Below are positions 6,010 through 13,930 of a DNA stretch of 19,158 bases, piece by piece. The position numbers and the translations under genes were made by a program. The stretch is taken from contig CAYJGG010000039.1 of the NCBI GenBank assembly GCA_964369915.1, forward strand, positions 1 through 19,158, in the 5' to 3' direction. The first letter of the stretch is position 1, and every line of letters starts with the position of its first letter. The notes beneath the pieces were generated by a model. It was not told the origin of the DNA and did no database searches. It saw only the letters and a list, made by a program, of their open reading frames with translations. The DNA is from RGIG3102 sp964369915. Lineage in GTDB: Bacteria; Bacillota; Clostridia; Oscillospirales; Ruminococcaceae.

Positions 6010-6735
6010 TTATTTTTCTAAAATTGAATTTAATCTCCAAGATTTAGTGAAATCTACTTCAACACTAGTTTGGCAGTAAATGCAAACTCTATTATTTAAA
6101 TCACTAACTGGAGCACCACAATTTGGACAATTAAAAGCTTTTGCGTTTTCTGAATTAAAATTCTGTTCATCAGGAAGCCAAATCCATTGAGTTTCAACTC
6201 TTGATTGAGTTTTAACAGCTTCAGGCGTATCTTCACTAGAAAGCATATACTCAATAGCCATTTGAAAACTAATAGTGTTTACATTATTTAAAACTCTATA
6301 ATCGCTCATAGCTTGTTTATGTACTTTTAAATTTGAAAATTTCTTTTTATAAACTTTATTTTCAGAGATTTTTTTTCTAATGATATCATTAACATTAGGA
6401 TACTTTTCAAAATGAGTTATATTCAAATTCTCAATAGCTGAAAAATAAGCAAAAACTTCATCTTTATTTTTAGCTTTTAATTCCTCTAAAGACATATCAG
6501 GGAAATCGTCTTCAACCCTTGGTCTTAAAACGGATTCCATACCATTAATAGATTTTGGAGTGTTTTCCATTTCATTTTTATTTGTGTTTGCGAGCTCTGA
6601 AATATTATCAATATCAAAACTAGGCATAGCGGTTTTTATTTTTGCTTTTATAATTAAATATATAATATATGCAGCGATTAGAAATCCTGCAACAATTAGT
6701 ATTAATACTAAAAAAGTTGTTCCTATAAATTGCAT
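6010..6735 (-). CDS. Membrane-anchored protein with Tim44-like region and C-terminal zinc ribbon
   Basis: From the ATG at 6735 the product is 241 residues. A more upstream ATG at 6798 is rejected because it lies in the -35 box of the gene's own promoter; the chosen start has an AAAGGC site. Residues about 4-30 form one strong membrane helix (MQFIGTTFLVLILIVAGFLI), followed by a polar linker. Residues about 85-200 form a soluble alpha+beta domain (EVFAYFSAIENLNITHF to TQWIWLP) reminiscent of Tim44-like domains attached to small membrane proteins in Clostridia. The C-terminus holds a zinc ribbon, CPNCGAP then CIYC, four cysteines in two CxxC pairs. The likely topology is one helix with the ribbon domain in the cytoplasm. 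The function is unknown. Confidence 0.75.
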   Translation of the reverse strand: MQFIGTTFLVLILIVAGFLIAAYIIYLIIKAKIKTAMPSFDIDNISELANTNKNEMENTPKSINGMESVLRPRVEDDFPDMSLEELKAKNKDEVFAYFSAIENLNITHFEKYPNVNDIIRKKISENKVYKKKFSNLKVHKQAMSDYRVLNNVNTISFQMAIEYMLSSEDTPEAVKTQSRVETQWIWLPDEQNFNSENAKAFNCPNCGAPVSDLNNRVCIYCQTSVEVDFTKSWRLNSILEK

Positions 6736-6768
6736 AGTAATTGCCTTTCTTTTATTTTTAATATGGTT

Positions 6769-6798
6769 ATTATAGCATAAAAATAGATAAATTTTCAA
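6769..6798 (-). promoter_or_regulatory. Promoter of the zinc-ribbon membrane protein gene
   Basis: TTGAAA (6798-6793), an 18-nt spacer and TATAAT (6774-6769) on the minus strand, with a TGC extension before the -10. It is divergent from the prfC promoter. Confidence 0.65.
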
Positions 6799-6878
6799 TT
6801 AAAATAAGGCTATAAATTAAAATATAATATAAATTATTAAAATCCTAAGAATAAATTGTTATTTATTCGCTATTTTAC

Positions 6879-6907
6879 TTGCTAAAACAAAGGGTTTATG
6901 TTATAAT
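6879..6907 (+). promoter_or_regulatory. Promoter of the prfC/ABC-F operon
   Basis: TTGCTA (6879-6884), a 17-nt spacer and a perfect TATAAT (6902-6907), leaving a leader of about 30 nt before the prfC start. Confidence 0.7.
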
Positions 6908-6945
6908 TTTCATCGTGTATGTATGAATGAATTGGAGGATAAAAA

Positions 6946-8535
6946 TTGAAAGATTTTATTAATCAAATAGATAAAAGACGTACGTTTGCGATTATCTCGC
7001 ATCCCGATGCCGGAAAAACTACGTTAACTGAAAAATTACTGCTATACGGAGGTGCTATTCAGCAAGCCGGTATAGTTAAAGGAAAAAAAGGTGCAAGAAG
7101 TGCAACGTCTGACTGGATGGAAATTGAAAAACAAAGAGGAATTTCTGTTACATCATCAGTAATGCAGTTTAATTATAATGGATTTTGCGTAAATATATTA
7201 GATACCCCTGGACATCAGGACTTCTCAGAAGACACATACAGAACTTTAATGGCAGCAGATAGCGCTGTAATGGTTATTGATGCTGCAAAAGGTGTTGAAA
7301 ATCAAACAAAAAAATTATTCAAAGTTTGTACAATGAGAAATATTCCAATTTTCACGTTTATTAATAAAATGGATAGAGATGCGCAAGATCCATTTGAATT
7401 ATTAGAAGAAATTGAAAATGTTTTAGGTATTCAAACTTATCCTATAAATTGGCCAATAGGCTCAGGTAAAGATTTTAAAGGCGTTTATAATAGAAATTCA
7501 AAAGAAATACTAGCATTTAATCACGGAGCAAAAATTGGTGCAAATCAAGCAACAGCTGTAAGCGCAAAACTTGGTGACAGTAATTTAGATGAATTAATCA
7601 CAGCACCTTTACATCAAACATTAGTTGATGATATAGATTTACTAGATGGTGCATCTTATGATTTTGATTTAGAAAAAATCAATTCAGGGAAATTAACTCC
7701 GGTTTTCTTTGGTTCTGCTTTAACAAACTTTGGTGTTGAGCCGTTTATAAATGAATTTTTAAAATTGACAACTTCGCCTCTTGCAAGAAATTCTTCAGAA
7801 GGCTTAATAGAGCCTAAAAGCGATGATTTTTCAGCTTTTGTATTTAAAATTCAAGCGAATATGAATAAAGCTCATAGAGATAGAATTGCATTTATGAGAG
7901 TTTGCAGTGGTAAATTTGAAAGAGGCATGGACGTTTTTCATGTTCAAGGGAATAAAAAGATAAAACTTGCTCAAAGTACACAGTTAATGGCGAGCGAGCG
8001 AGAAACAGTTGACGAAGCTTTTGCAGGAGATATTATTGGTATATTCGATCCAGGTATTTTCTCAATAGGCGATACAATTACAACAGCGAAAAAACCATTC
8101 ACATTTGAAAGTATTCCAACATTTGCACCTGAACATTTTGCAAGGATAAGCCAAGTGGACACTATGAAAAGAAAACAATTTGTTAAAGGTATAGAGCAAA
8201 TAGCCCAAGAAGGTGCTATTCAAATCTTTAAAGAAATTGGTGGCGGTATGGAAGAGGTTATCGTTGGCGTTGTTGGTGTTTTGCAATTAGAAGTTTTAGA
8301 ACATAGATTAAAAAACGAATATAATGTTGATATAAGAATACAAAATCTTCCTTATCAGTTTATTCGCTGGATTGAAAATAGCGATGTTGATGCTAAAAAA
8401 TTAAATTTAACTAGCGATACAAAACCGCTTGAAGATTTTAAAAATAGAAAACTATTATTATTCACAAGCCAATGGAACATAAACTGGGCACAAGAGAAAA
8501 ACGAAGATTTAATATTAAGTGATATAGCAAGATAA
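6946..8535 (+). CDS. prfC: Peptide chain release factor 3 (RF3 GTPase)
   Basis: The 529-residue length equals that of E. coli RF3. The GTPase motifs are intact: G1 SHPDAGKTT (18-26), G2 around RGISVTSS (64-71), G3 DTPGHQDF (86-93) and G4 NKMD (140-143). The C-terminal domains II/III contain the RF3-typical EVIVGVVGVLQLEVLEHRLK block near residues 428-447. RF3 is a cytoplasmic translational GTPase that removes RF1/RF2 from the ribosome after peptide release and aids quality control. The start is TTG at 6946, supported by a TTGGAGGA site 7 nt upstream. It is followed after 36 nt by an ABC-F gene with no terminator between, indicating a translation-factor operon. Confidence 0.97.
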   Translation: MKDFINQIDKRRTFAIISHPDAGKTTLTEKLLLYGGAIQQAGIVKGKKGARSATSDWMEIEKQRGISVTSSVMQFNYNGFCVNILDTPGHQDFSEDTYRTLMAADSAVMVIDAAKGVENQTKKLFKVCTMRNIPIFTFINKMDRDAQDPFELLEEIENVLGIQTYPINWPIGSGKDFKGVYNRNSKEILAFNHGAKIGANQATAVSAKLGDSNLDELITAPLHQTLVDDIDLLDGASYDFDLEKINSGKLTPVFFGSALTNFGVEPFINEFLKLTTSPLARNSSEGLIEPKSDDFSAFVFKIQANMNKAHRDRIAFMRVCSGKFERGMDVFHVQGNKKIKLAQSTQLMASERETVDEAFAGDIIGIFDPGIFSIGDTITTAKKPFTFESIPTFAPEHFARISQVDTMKRKQFVKGIEQIAQEGAIQIFKEIGGGMEEVIVGVVGVLQLEVLEHRLKNEYNVDIRIQNLPYQFIRWIENSDVDAKKLNLTSDTKPLEDFKNRKLLLFTSQWNINWAQEKNEDLILSDIAR

Positions 8536-8571
8536 AATTAAGATAGATTAAAGATAAATAAAGGAGAAAAT

Positions 8572-10167
8572 ATGCTAACGATAAGCCAATTAACGCATGA
8601 ATTTAATGGACAAGCTTTATTTAAAGATGTTGAATTAACATTTACGCAAGGAAACTGCTATGGTATTATAGGCGCAAACGGTGCTGGTAAAAGTACGTTT
8701 TTAAAAATTATTTCAGGTAAAATAGACGCTTCAAAAGGGGATATTTTTCTTGATAAAAATGCTAGAATGTCTGTTTTAGAACAGGACCATTTTAAATTTG
8801 ATGAGCATTCAGTTTTAGATACAGTTATAATGGGTAATCCAAAACTATATTCTATAATGAAAGAAAAAGATGAATTATATCAAAAACCAGATTTTTCTGA
8901 TGCAGACGGTGAAAGAGCAGCAGAATTAGAAGGCGAATTTGCAGAATTAGATGGCTGGGAAGCCGAAACAGAAGTTTTTCAATTATTAAACGGACTTGGT
9001 GTTAGTAAAGATTTTCATTATGGAATGATGTCAAGTTTAAATGGTAGAGATAAAGTTAAAGTGCTTTTAGCAAAAGCTTTATTTGGAAAACCAAGTATTA
9101 TCCTACTTGATGAGCCTACTAACCATTTAGATATTGATGCTATTGCTTGGCTTGAAGAATTTATTATTGATTTTATGGGCACAGTTTTAGTTGTATCCCA
9201 TGATAGACACTTTTTAAATGCAGTTTGTACTCATACTGTTGATATAGATTTTTCTAAAATTAAAATGTATGCTGGAAACTATGATTTCTGGTATGAGTCA
9301 AGCCAATTAATCAATCAATTAGTTAAAAATCAAAACAAGAAAAAAGAAGAAAAAATTAAGCAATTAGAAGAATTTATTCGTCGATTTTCTGCTAATAAAT
9401 CAAAATCAAAACAAGCTACTTCAAGAAAGAAAGTTTTAGATAATATCAAAATTGAAGATATGCCCGCCTCATCAAGAAAATATCCTTTTGTTGGATTTGT
9501 TCAAGATAGAGAAGTTGGAAAAGATGTTTTAGAAGTTAGAGAAATTTCAAAAACTGTTGATGGTGTTAAAGTTTTAGATAATATTTCATTTTATATTAAT
9601 AGATTAGATAAAATTGCCCTAGTTGGTGAAAATGAAGCAGGGCAAACAGCTCTATTTAAAATTTTAAATGGAGAAATGGAGCCTGACGAAGGCACTATTA
9701 AATGGGGTGTAAGCACTTCAAGAAGCTATTTCCCAAAAGATAACACAGAGTTTTTTGAACATAATGATATGAATTTAGTTGAATGGTTAAGCCAATATTC
9801 TAAAGATCAAACAGAAAGTTTTTTAAGAGGCTTTTTAGGTAGAATGCTGTTTTCAGGTGATGATGTTTATAAAAAAGTTAAAGTTCTTTCTGGTGGCGAA
9901 AAAGTTAGATGTATGCTAAGCAGAATGATGATGAAAGAAGCAAATGTTATTATGTTAGACCAACCAACTAACCACTTAGATCTTGAATCAATCACAGCTG
10001 TAAATAATGGCTTAATTGATTTTAAAGGAACAGCAGTGTTTTCAAGTCATGACCATCAATTTATTCAAACAGTTGCAAATAGAATTATTGAAATTAAAAA
10101 TGATGGCGCTATAATTGATAAAACAATGACTTATGATGAATATATAGAATTCACTCATCAACAATAG
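8572..10167 (+). CDS. ykpA: ABC-F translation factor, YkpA/YbiT family, with a degenerate second ATP site
   Basis: The 531-residue soluble protein has two ABC domains joined by a charged linker (about 240-310, including RFSANKSKSKQATSRKK), as in E. coli YbiT and B. subtilis YkpA; it has no membrane helix. NBD1 has an intact Walker A (GANGAGKST, 34-42), Walker B with catalytic E181 (LLDEP) and SHD switch H210, but a weak signature (LNGRD, 156-160). NBD2 has a perfect signature (LSGGEK, 439-444) and H493, but its Walker A reads GENEAGQTA (352-360), with Q358 replacing the lysine. Its Walker B reads LDQP, with Q464 replacing the catalytic glutamate. One composite ATP site is thus intact and the other looks dead. 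ABC-F proteins act at the ribosomal E site. The ribosome binding site is AAGGAG. Confidence 0.93.
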   Translation: MLTISQLTHEFNGQALFKDVELTFTQGNCYGIIGANGAGKSTFLKIISGKIDASKGDIFLDKNARMSVLEQDHFKFDEHSVLDTVIMGNPKLYSIMKEKDELYQKPDFSDADGERAAELEGEFAELDGWEAETEVFQLLNGLGVSKDFHYGMMSSLNGRDKVKVLLAKALFGKPSIILLDEPTNHLDIDAIAWLEEFIIDFMGTVLVVSHDRHFLNAVCTHTVDIDFSKIKMYAGNYDFWYESSQLINQLVKNQNKKKEEKIKQLEEFIRRFSANKSKSKQATSRKKVLDNIKIEDMPASSRKYPFVGFVQDREVGKDVLEVREISKTVDGVKVLDNISFYINRLDKIALVGENEAGQTALFKILNGEMEPDEGTIKWGVSTSRSYFPKDNTEFFEHNDMNLVEWLSQYSKDQTESFLRGFLGRMLFSGDDVYKKVKVLSGGEKVRCMLSRMMMKEANVIMLDQPTNHLDLESITAVNNGLIDFKGTAVFSSHDHQFIQTVANRIIEIKNDGAIIDKTMTYDEYIEFTHQQ

Positions 10168-10193
10168 TCGTTATAATATTAAAATTATAAAAA

Positions 10194-10227
10194 AAAATCC
10201 ACCTTAAAATTAAGGTGGATTTTCTTT
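10194..10227 (+). terminator. Intrinsic terminator of the prfC/ABC-F operon
   Basis: AAAATCCACCTTAA (10194-10207) pairs perfectly with 10210-10223, realistically with a loop of about 6 nt, and is followed by CTTT. It separates this operon from the thiamin operon. Confidence 0.85.
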
Positions 10228-10238
10228 ATAAATAATAG

Positions 10239-10267
10239 TTGCATTATTATGATTTATGTATTATAAT
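10239..10267 (+). promoter_or_regulatory. Promoter of the TPP-riboswitch operon
   Basis: TTGCAT (10239-10244), a 17-nt spacer and a perfect TATAAT (10262-10267). Transcription should start near 10274, just before the riboswitch. Confidence 0.75.
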
Positions 10268-10276
10268 ATCAAAAGA

Positions 10277-10383
10277 TACAAGGGGAGCTAATAAATTAGC
10301 TGAGATAGAATTGTGAATTTTGACCCTAGGAGATTGAAATGTTTCCTGTACCTGATTTGGATAATGCCAACGTAGGGATTGTA
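10277..10383 (+). promoter_or_regulatory. TPP (thiamin pyrophosphate) riboswitch aptamer
   Basis: The THI-box core is present: GGGGAGC (10282-10288), GCTGAGA, GACCCT (10322-10327), ACCTGATTTGGATAATGCC and the closing CGTAGGGA (10371-10378). P1 is TACAA (10277-10281) paired with TTGTA (10379-10383). P3 is GCTAA/TTAGC. An extra 7-bp hairpin (10328-10334 with 10341-10347) is inserted between GACCCT and ACCTGA. An intrinsic terminator follows, so TPP binding should stop transcription before thiX. Confidence 0.96.
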
Positions 10384-10412
10384 AAATAAATAAAGTTTAT
10401 TTTTATTATTTT

Positions 10413-10448
10413 AACCTATCGCTTTTGGCGATAGGTTTTTTGTTTTTA
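10413..10448 (+). terminator. Riboswitch-controlled attenuator
   Basis: A 10-bp stem (10413-10422 with 10428-10437), loop TTTTG, then a T-rich run to 10448, ending 2 nt before the thiX ribosome binding site. CCTATCG in its 5' arm could instead pair, with one bulge, with CGTAGG (10371-10376) of the aptamer. This is a possible antiterminator when TPP is absent. Confidence 0.88.
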
Positions 10449-10468
10449 TAAGGAGAATTAAATTTTAA

Positions 10469-11224
10469 GTGAAGAAAATAAGAAATAATAGCGCTTCATT
10501 GCTCATTATGCTACTGATAATTTTAATTTGGGAATTTGTAGTTTTTACTTTTGAAATTCCAATGTATGTTTTACCTGCTCCAACAGATGTTATAAAAGCG
10601 TTTATAAAAAATATAAGCGAAATTTTATCACATAGTATGGTTAGTTTATACGAGGCGATGCTAGGCTTAGTAATAGCGTTAATTTCAGCTTTTATTATAT
10701 CAATTTTAATGGATAGATATAATATAATAAGAAAAGCTTTATATCCAATTTTAGTAATAACTCAAACTATTCCAATGATAGTTTTAGCACCTATTTTTGT
10801 TATTTATCTAGGGTTTGGACTAGCACCTAAAATTTTAACAGTTGTTTTAATGTGCTTTTTTCCAATAGTTGTAAGTTTTTCAGACGGGCTATTAAACGTT
10901 GATGAAGAATATGTAAATTTAGCTAGGAGTTATGGAGCAAGCAGACTAAAAGTTTATAAAATAGTTAAAATACCAGCGGCAATTCCTGAATTATTTTCTG
11001 GATTAAAAGTTGCGGCAACATACAGCATTTCAGGTGCAGTTGTAGGTGAATGGGTAGCGGCACAAGAAGGTCTTGGATATTATCTAATAAGAGCAAAAAA
11101 TGCATATATGCTTGATGTAGTTTTTGCGTGCGTTGTGATGATAGCCGTTTTAAGTTTATTTATGAATTTATTAATTAAAATTATAATACTTTTTCTTAAT
11201 CCAAATTTAAGAGAAAGTTTGTAA
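10469..11224 (+). CDS. thiX: ABC transporter permease, ThiX-type (thiamin pyrimidine precursor)
   Basis: The 251-residue protein has about six membrane helices and the EAA-type cytoplasmic loop that docks on the ATPase (ARSYGASRLKVYKIVKIPAAIPELF, shown here in two parts: ARSYGASRLKV at about 151-161, then KIPAAIPELF). It belongs to the SsuC/TauC/ThiX permease family. The start is GTG at 10469 with AAGGAG at 10450-10455, a rather long 13-nt spacing that may lower expression. It is the first gene after the TPP riboswitch and is followed by the binding protein and the ATPase, the ThiXYZ set. The family can also carry sulfonates or nitrate; the riboswitch and the ThiY-like partner favour a formylaminopyrimidine or hydroxymethylpyrimidine substrate. 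Confidence 0.88.
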   Translation: MKKIRNNSASLLIMLLIILIWEFVVFTFEIPMYVLPAPTDVIKAFIKNISEILSHSMVSLYEAMLGLVIALISAFIISILMDRYNIIRKALYPILVITQTIPMIVLAPIFVIYLGFGLAPKILTVVLMCFFPIVVSFSDGLLNVDEEYVNLARSYGASRLKVYKIVKIPAAIPELFSGLKVAATYSISGAVVGEWVAAQEGLGYYLIRAKNAYMLDVVFACVVMIAVLSLFMNLLIKIIILFLNPNLRESL

Positions 11225-11266
11225 TATATAAAAGCAGTTTTAAAAAGAAAAGGAATGGACACAAGT

Positions 11267-12286
11267 ATGAAAAAATTTATTAGCATTATTTTATCAGCTG
11301 TTTTAATGTTATCACTAACAGCGTGCGCAAGCGAGGGAACAACAGAACAAACAACAGACGAAACAACACAGGAAACTAGCACAGAATTAACAGATATAAC
11401 GGTTATATTAGACTATGTTGCAAATACAAACCACACAGGTATGTATGTTGCACTGGATAAAGGCTATTATGAAGAAGCTGGATTAAACGTTGAAATTATT
11501 GAGCCAACAGAAGGCGCAACTGCAACGTTAATTGCAGTTGGAAAAGGCGACTTTGGAATTAGCTATCAAGAAGATGTTACAGTTGCAAAATCTAGTGAAG
11601 AGCCACTACCAATAAAAGCAATAGCAACTATTATCCAAAACAACACATCAGGATTTGTTAGCTACACTGAAAAAAATATATCTACTCCTGCAGATTTTGA
11701 AGGCAAAACATATGCAGGTTGGGGTGGTCCTGGTGAAGCTGCTGTTTTAGAGGCAGTTATGACAAAACAAGGCGCTGATTTTGAAGAATTAAACATGGTT
11801 ATTTCAGATGGTTCAGGGCTTGAGAGTTTAAAAGGTGATGTTGATATAATGTGGTTTTATGAGGCTTGGGATAGTATAAACGCTCAAATGGAAGATTTCC
11901 CATTAAACTATATGCCACTTAAAGATTTAGATGAAAGATTAAACTACTATACACCAGTTATAATTACAAACGATGAAATGATAAATAATTCACCAGAAGT
12001 AGTTACAGCTTTTTTAGCGGCAACTGAAAAAGGATACTTAGACGCAATAAACAATCCAGCAGAATCTGCTGAGATTTTATCAAAATATGCGCCAACATAT
12101 GATATCGCATTTTTAACAGCATCTCAAGAATATCTAGCTGATAAATATATGGAAGGCACAGATGATTGGGGAAGTATGAAAGCTGAAGTTTGGGATAATT
12201 ACACAGATTTCTTAGTTGAGTATGAGATTATTTCTAGTGCAATAGACTCAAGCGAATGTTATACAAACGAATTTTTAAGTAACTAA
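11267..12286 (+). CDS. thiY: ABC transporter substrate-binding lipoprotein, ThiY/THI5-like
   Basis: The 339-residue protein starts with a lipoprotein signal (LTAC, lipidated cysteine at residue 20) and a Thr/Glu-rich linker. The mature domain begins with ITVILDYVANTNHTGMYVA, the signature region of NMT1/THI5-like pyrimidine-binding proteins, followed by DKGYYEEAGL. A glycine-rich YAGWGGPGE stretch lies near residue 150. An ATG at 11255 lies right against the AAAAGGA site and is rejected; the ATG at 11267 has a spacing of about 12 nt. It captures the thiamin precursor at the outer membrane face and delivers it to ThiX. It lies in the TPP-controlled operon between permease and ATPase genes. Whether it binds N-formylaminopyrimidine or free HMP cannot be told by eye. 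Confidence 0.9.
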   Translation: MKKFISIILSAVLMLSLTACASEGTTEQTTDETTQETSTELTDITVILDYVANTNHTGMYVALDKGYYEEAGLNVEIIEPTEGATATLIAVGKGDFGISYQEDVTVAKSSEEPLPIKAIATIIQNNTSGFVSYTEKNISTPADFEGKTYAGWGGPGEAAVLEAVMTKQGADFEELNMVISDGSGLESLKGDVDIMWFYEAWDSINAQMEDFPLNYMPLKDLDERLNYYTPVIITNDEMINNSPEVVTAFLAATEKGYLDAINNPAESAEILSKYAPTYDIAFLTASQEYLADKYMEGTDDWGSMKAEVWDNYTDFLVEYEIISSAIDSSECYTNEFLSN

Positions 12287-12299
12287 AAGGAAAGCATGT

Positions 12300-13034
12300 A
12301 TGAAATTAAATGTTTGCGATTTATCTTTTTTATATGGAGATAAACTAATATTAGACTCAATATCTTTTTCTGTTAACAAAGGCGAATTTGTTAGTATTTT
12401 AGGCCCTTCTGGAGCTGGCAAATCAACAATTTTGAAATTATTGACAGGTGTTTTAGAGCCGTATAGAGGTAAAATAATTCTTGATGAAAAAGAATTAAAA
12501 GGGATAAGTGAAGCCTTTTCATATATGCCACAAAATGATTTATTATTTCCTTGGAAAACAATTTTAGAAAATGTTTGTTTATATTCTAAAATTCATAATG
12601 AATTTAATAATATAAAACAAGAGGCATTATCACACTTTGAAAGTTTTGGAATAAAGGGATATGAAAGCGAGTATCCATCATCACTTTCAGGCGGAATGCG
12701 ACAAAGAGCAGCTTTTTTAAGAACTTTACTTTGTAAATCAGATATTCTTCTTTTAGATGAGCCTTTTGGTGCATTAGATGTAATAACAAGAGGGGAAATG
12801 CAGGACTGGTTGATATCTGTTAGAGAAAAAATGAATAGAACTATCCTTTTAGTAACTCATGATATTGATGAAGCTATATACCTTTCAGATAGAATATTAA
12901 TTTTAGGAAAAGACGGCAAAGGAATTAGCGAAGAAATCGTTATAAATAAAAAAAATAAAGATAGGCAGTGGCTTTATAACCAAGGAAAGTTACGAATGAA
13001 AATCCATGAAAGTATTATAGGGAATAAATCATGA
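12300..13034 (+). CDS. thiZ: ABC transporter ATPase, ThiZ-type
   Basis: The 244-residue ATPase has all motifs: Walker A GPSGAGKST (35-43), Q-loop Q78, signature LSGGMRQR (129-136), Walker B LLLDEP (150-155) with catalytic E154, D-loop GALD and H-loop H187 in THDIDEA. This is the typical SsuB/TauB/ThiZ form, and it powers import through ThiX. It begins 13 nt after thiY, with AAAAGGAAAG upstream. Its stop overlaps the next gene's start by 4 nt (ATGA), so the downstream TatD-family gene is translationally coupled to it. Confidence 0.92.
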   Translation: MKLNVCDLSFLYGDKLILDSISFSVNKGEFVSILGPSGAGKSTILKLLTGVLEPYRGKIILDEKELKGISEAFSYMPQNDLLFPWKTILENVCLYSKIHNEFNNIKQEALSHFESFGIKGYESEYPSSLSGGMRQRAAFLRTLLCKSDILLLDEPFGALDVITRGEMQDWLISVREKMNRTILLVTHDIDEAIYLSDRILILGKDGKGISEEIVINKKNKDRQWLYNQGKLRMKIHESIIGNKS

Positions 13035-13774
13035 TAAATTTAGATAATATTAAACTTTATGATTCACATATACATTTTAAAGATATCAAAGAAGCTGAAG
13101 TTTTTATGAATAGTAATTTAAAAGGGATTTTATCTGTTCATAAAATAAGTGATTATAATAAATATATACATTTGAAAAATGATAATCTTTTATTTTCATG
13201 TGGTGTACATCCTTGGTATTGTGAAGATATTAGCTTTAATGATATGCTTCCTATGATGGAAAAATCTGATTTTATAGGTGAGATAGGTCTTGATAACACT
13301 TGGACTGATACAGATGTTAATCTTCAAGAAAAAATATTTTTGGAGCAATTAGAATATGCTAGCAAATCAAAAAAGGCTGTTATTTTACACACAAAAGGCA
13401 TGGAATTAGAAGTTTTACAAGCTATAAAAAAATTTAAAAATAAATATTTAGTTCATTGGTATTCCTATGATAAATATATTGAAGGATATATTGATTCAGA
13501 TTGTTATTTTACTATTGGTCCTAGTGTTTTATGGGATAAAACTATAATTGATATAGTAAAAAAAGTGCCTATTAATAGATTATTAATTGAAACAGACGGT
13601 ATAGCCGCTATTAATTGGGCATATTCAGCTTTAAATAAAGAAAAAGAAACTGAGTTTAGAGCGGCATTAATAAATAGTATAAATAAAATATCTCAAATAA
13701 AAAATATCGATGTTTTAGATTTAGCTAAAATAGTAGAAGAAAATTTTATTAATTTTACAAAATCAATAAAATAA
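13031..13774 (+). CDS. TatD-family metal-dependent hydrolase in the thiamin operon
   Basis: The 247-residue amidohydrolase-superfamily protein keeps the TatD metal ligands: DSHIH (H13, H15), GEIGLD (E84), H120 in LHTKG, H142 in VHWYS and D189 in ETDG. GVHPW (58-62) is also family-typical. It is divergent from housekeeping TatD DNases: the usual HCFSG is HWYSY, and the P-x-L stretch after ETD is replaced by IAAINWAYS. It overlaps thiZ by 4 nt and lies under the TPP riboswitch, before a strong terminator, so it is expressed when thiamin is short. Its use in salvage of the imported pyrimidine, for example deformylation as done by the unrelated YlmB, is a hypothesis. A general nuclease role is the alternative. 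Confidence 0.87.
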   Translation: MINLDNIKLYDSHIHFKDIKEAEVFMNSNLKGILSVHKISDYNKYIHLKNDNLLFSCGVHPWYCEDISFNDMLPMMEKSDFIGEIGLDNTWTDTDVNLQEKIFLEQLEYASKSKKAVILHTKGMELEVLQAIKKFKNKYLVHWYSYDKYIEGYIDSDCYFTIGPSVLWDKTIIDIVKKVPINRLLIETDGIAAINWAYSALNKEKETEFRAALINSINKISQIKNIDVLDLAKIVEENFINFTKSIK

Positions 13775-13776
13775 TT

Positions 13777-13816
13777 AAAACAAAGATTTACATAATCATG
13801 TAAATCTTTGTTTTTT
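13777..13816 (+). terminator. Intrinsic terminator of the thiamin operon
   Basis: A 17-bp perfect stem (13777-13793 with 13798-13814), loop AATC, with T6 at 13811-13816. It starts 2 nt after the TatD-family stop codon. Confidence 0.92.
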
Positions 13817-13841
13817 CTTATAAAAAATGAAATGATTTAAG

Positions 13842-13870
13842 TTGATTTTATTACATATTTAATATATAAT
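13842..13870 (+). promoter_or_regulatory. Promoter of the diguanylate cyclase gene
   Basis: TTGATT (13842-13847), a 17-nt spacer and a perfect TATAAT (13865-13870), leaving a leader of about 55 nt. Confidence 0.7.
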
Positions 13871-13930
13871 AAAATTATATAAAACATTTGAATTAATGAA
13901 AACATAAATATATAATTAAAGGGGGATATC

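Noticed and set aside
11080..11382. Minus-strand ORF of 100 codons across the thiX/thiY junction
   Set aside because: It is antisense to two clear genes and the signal peptide region, with repetitive Val/Ser composition and no ribosome binding site.
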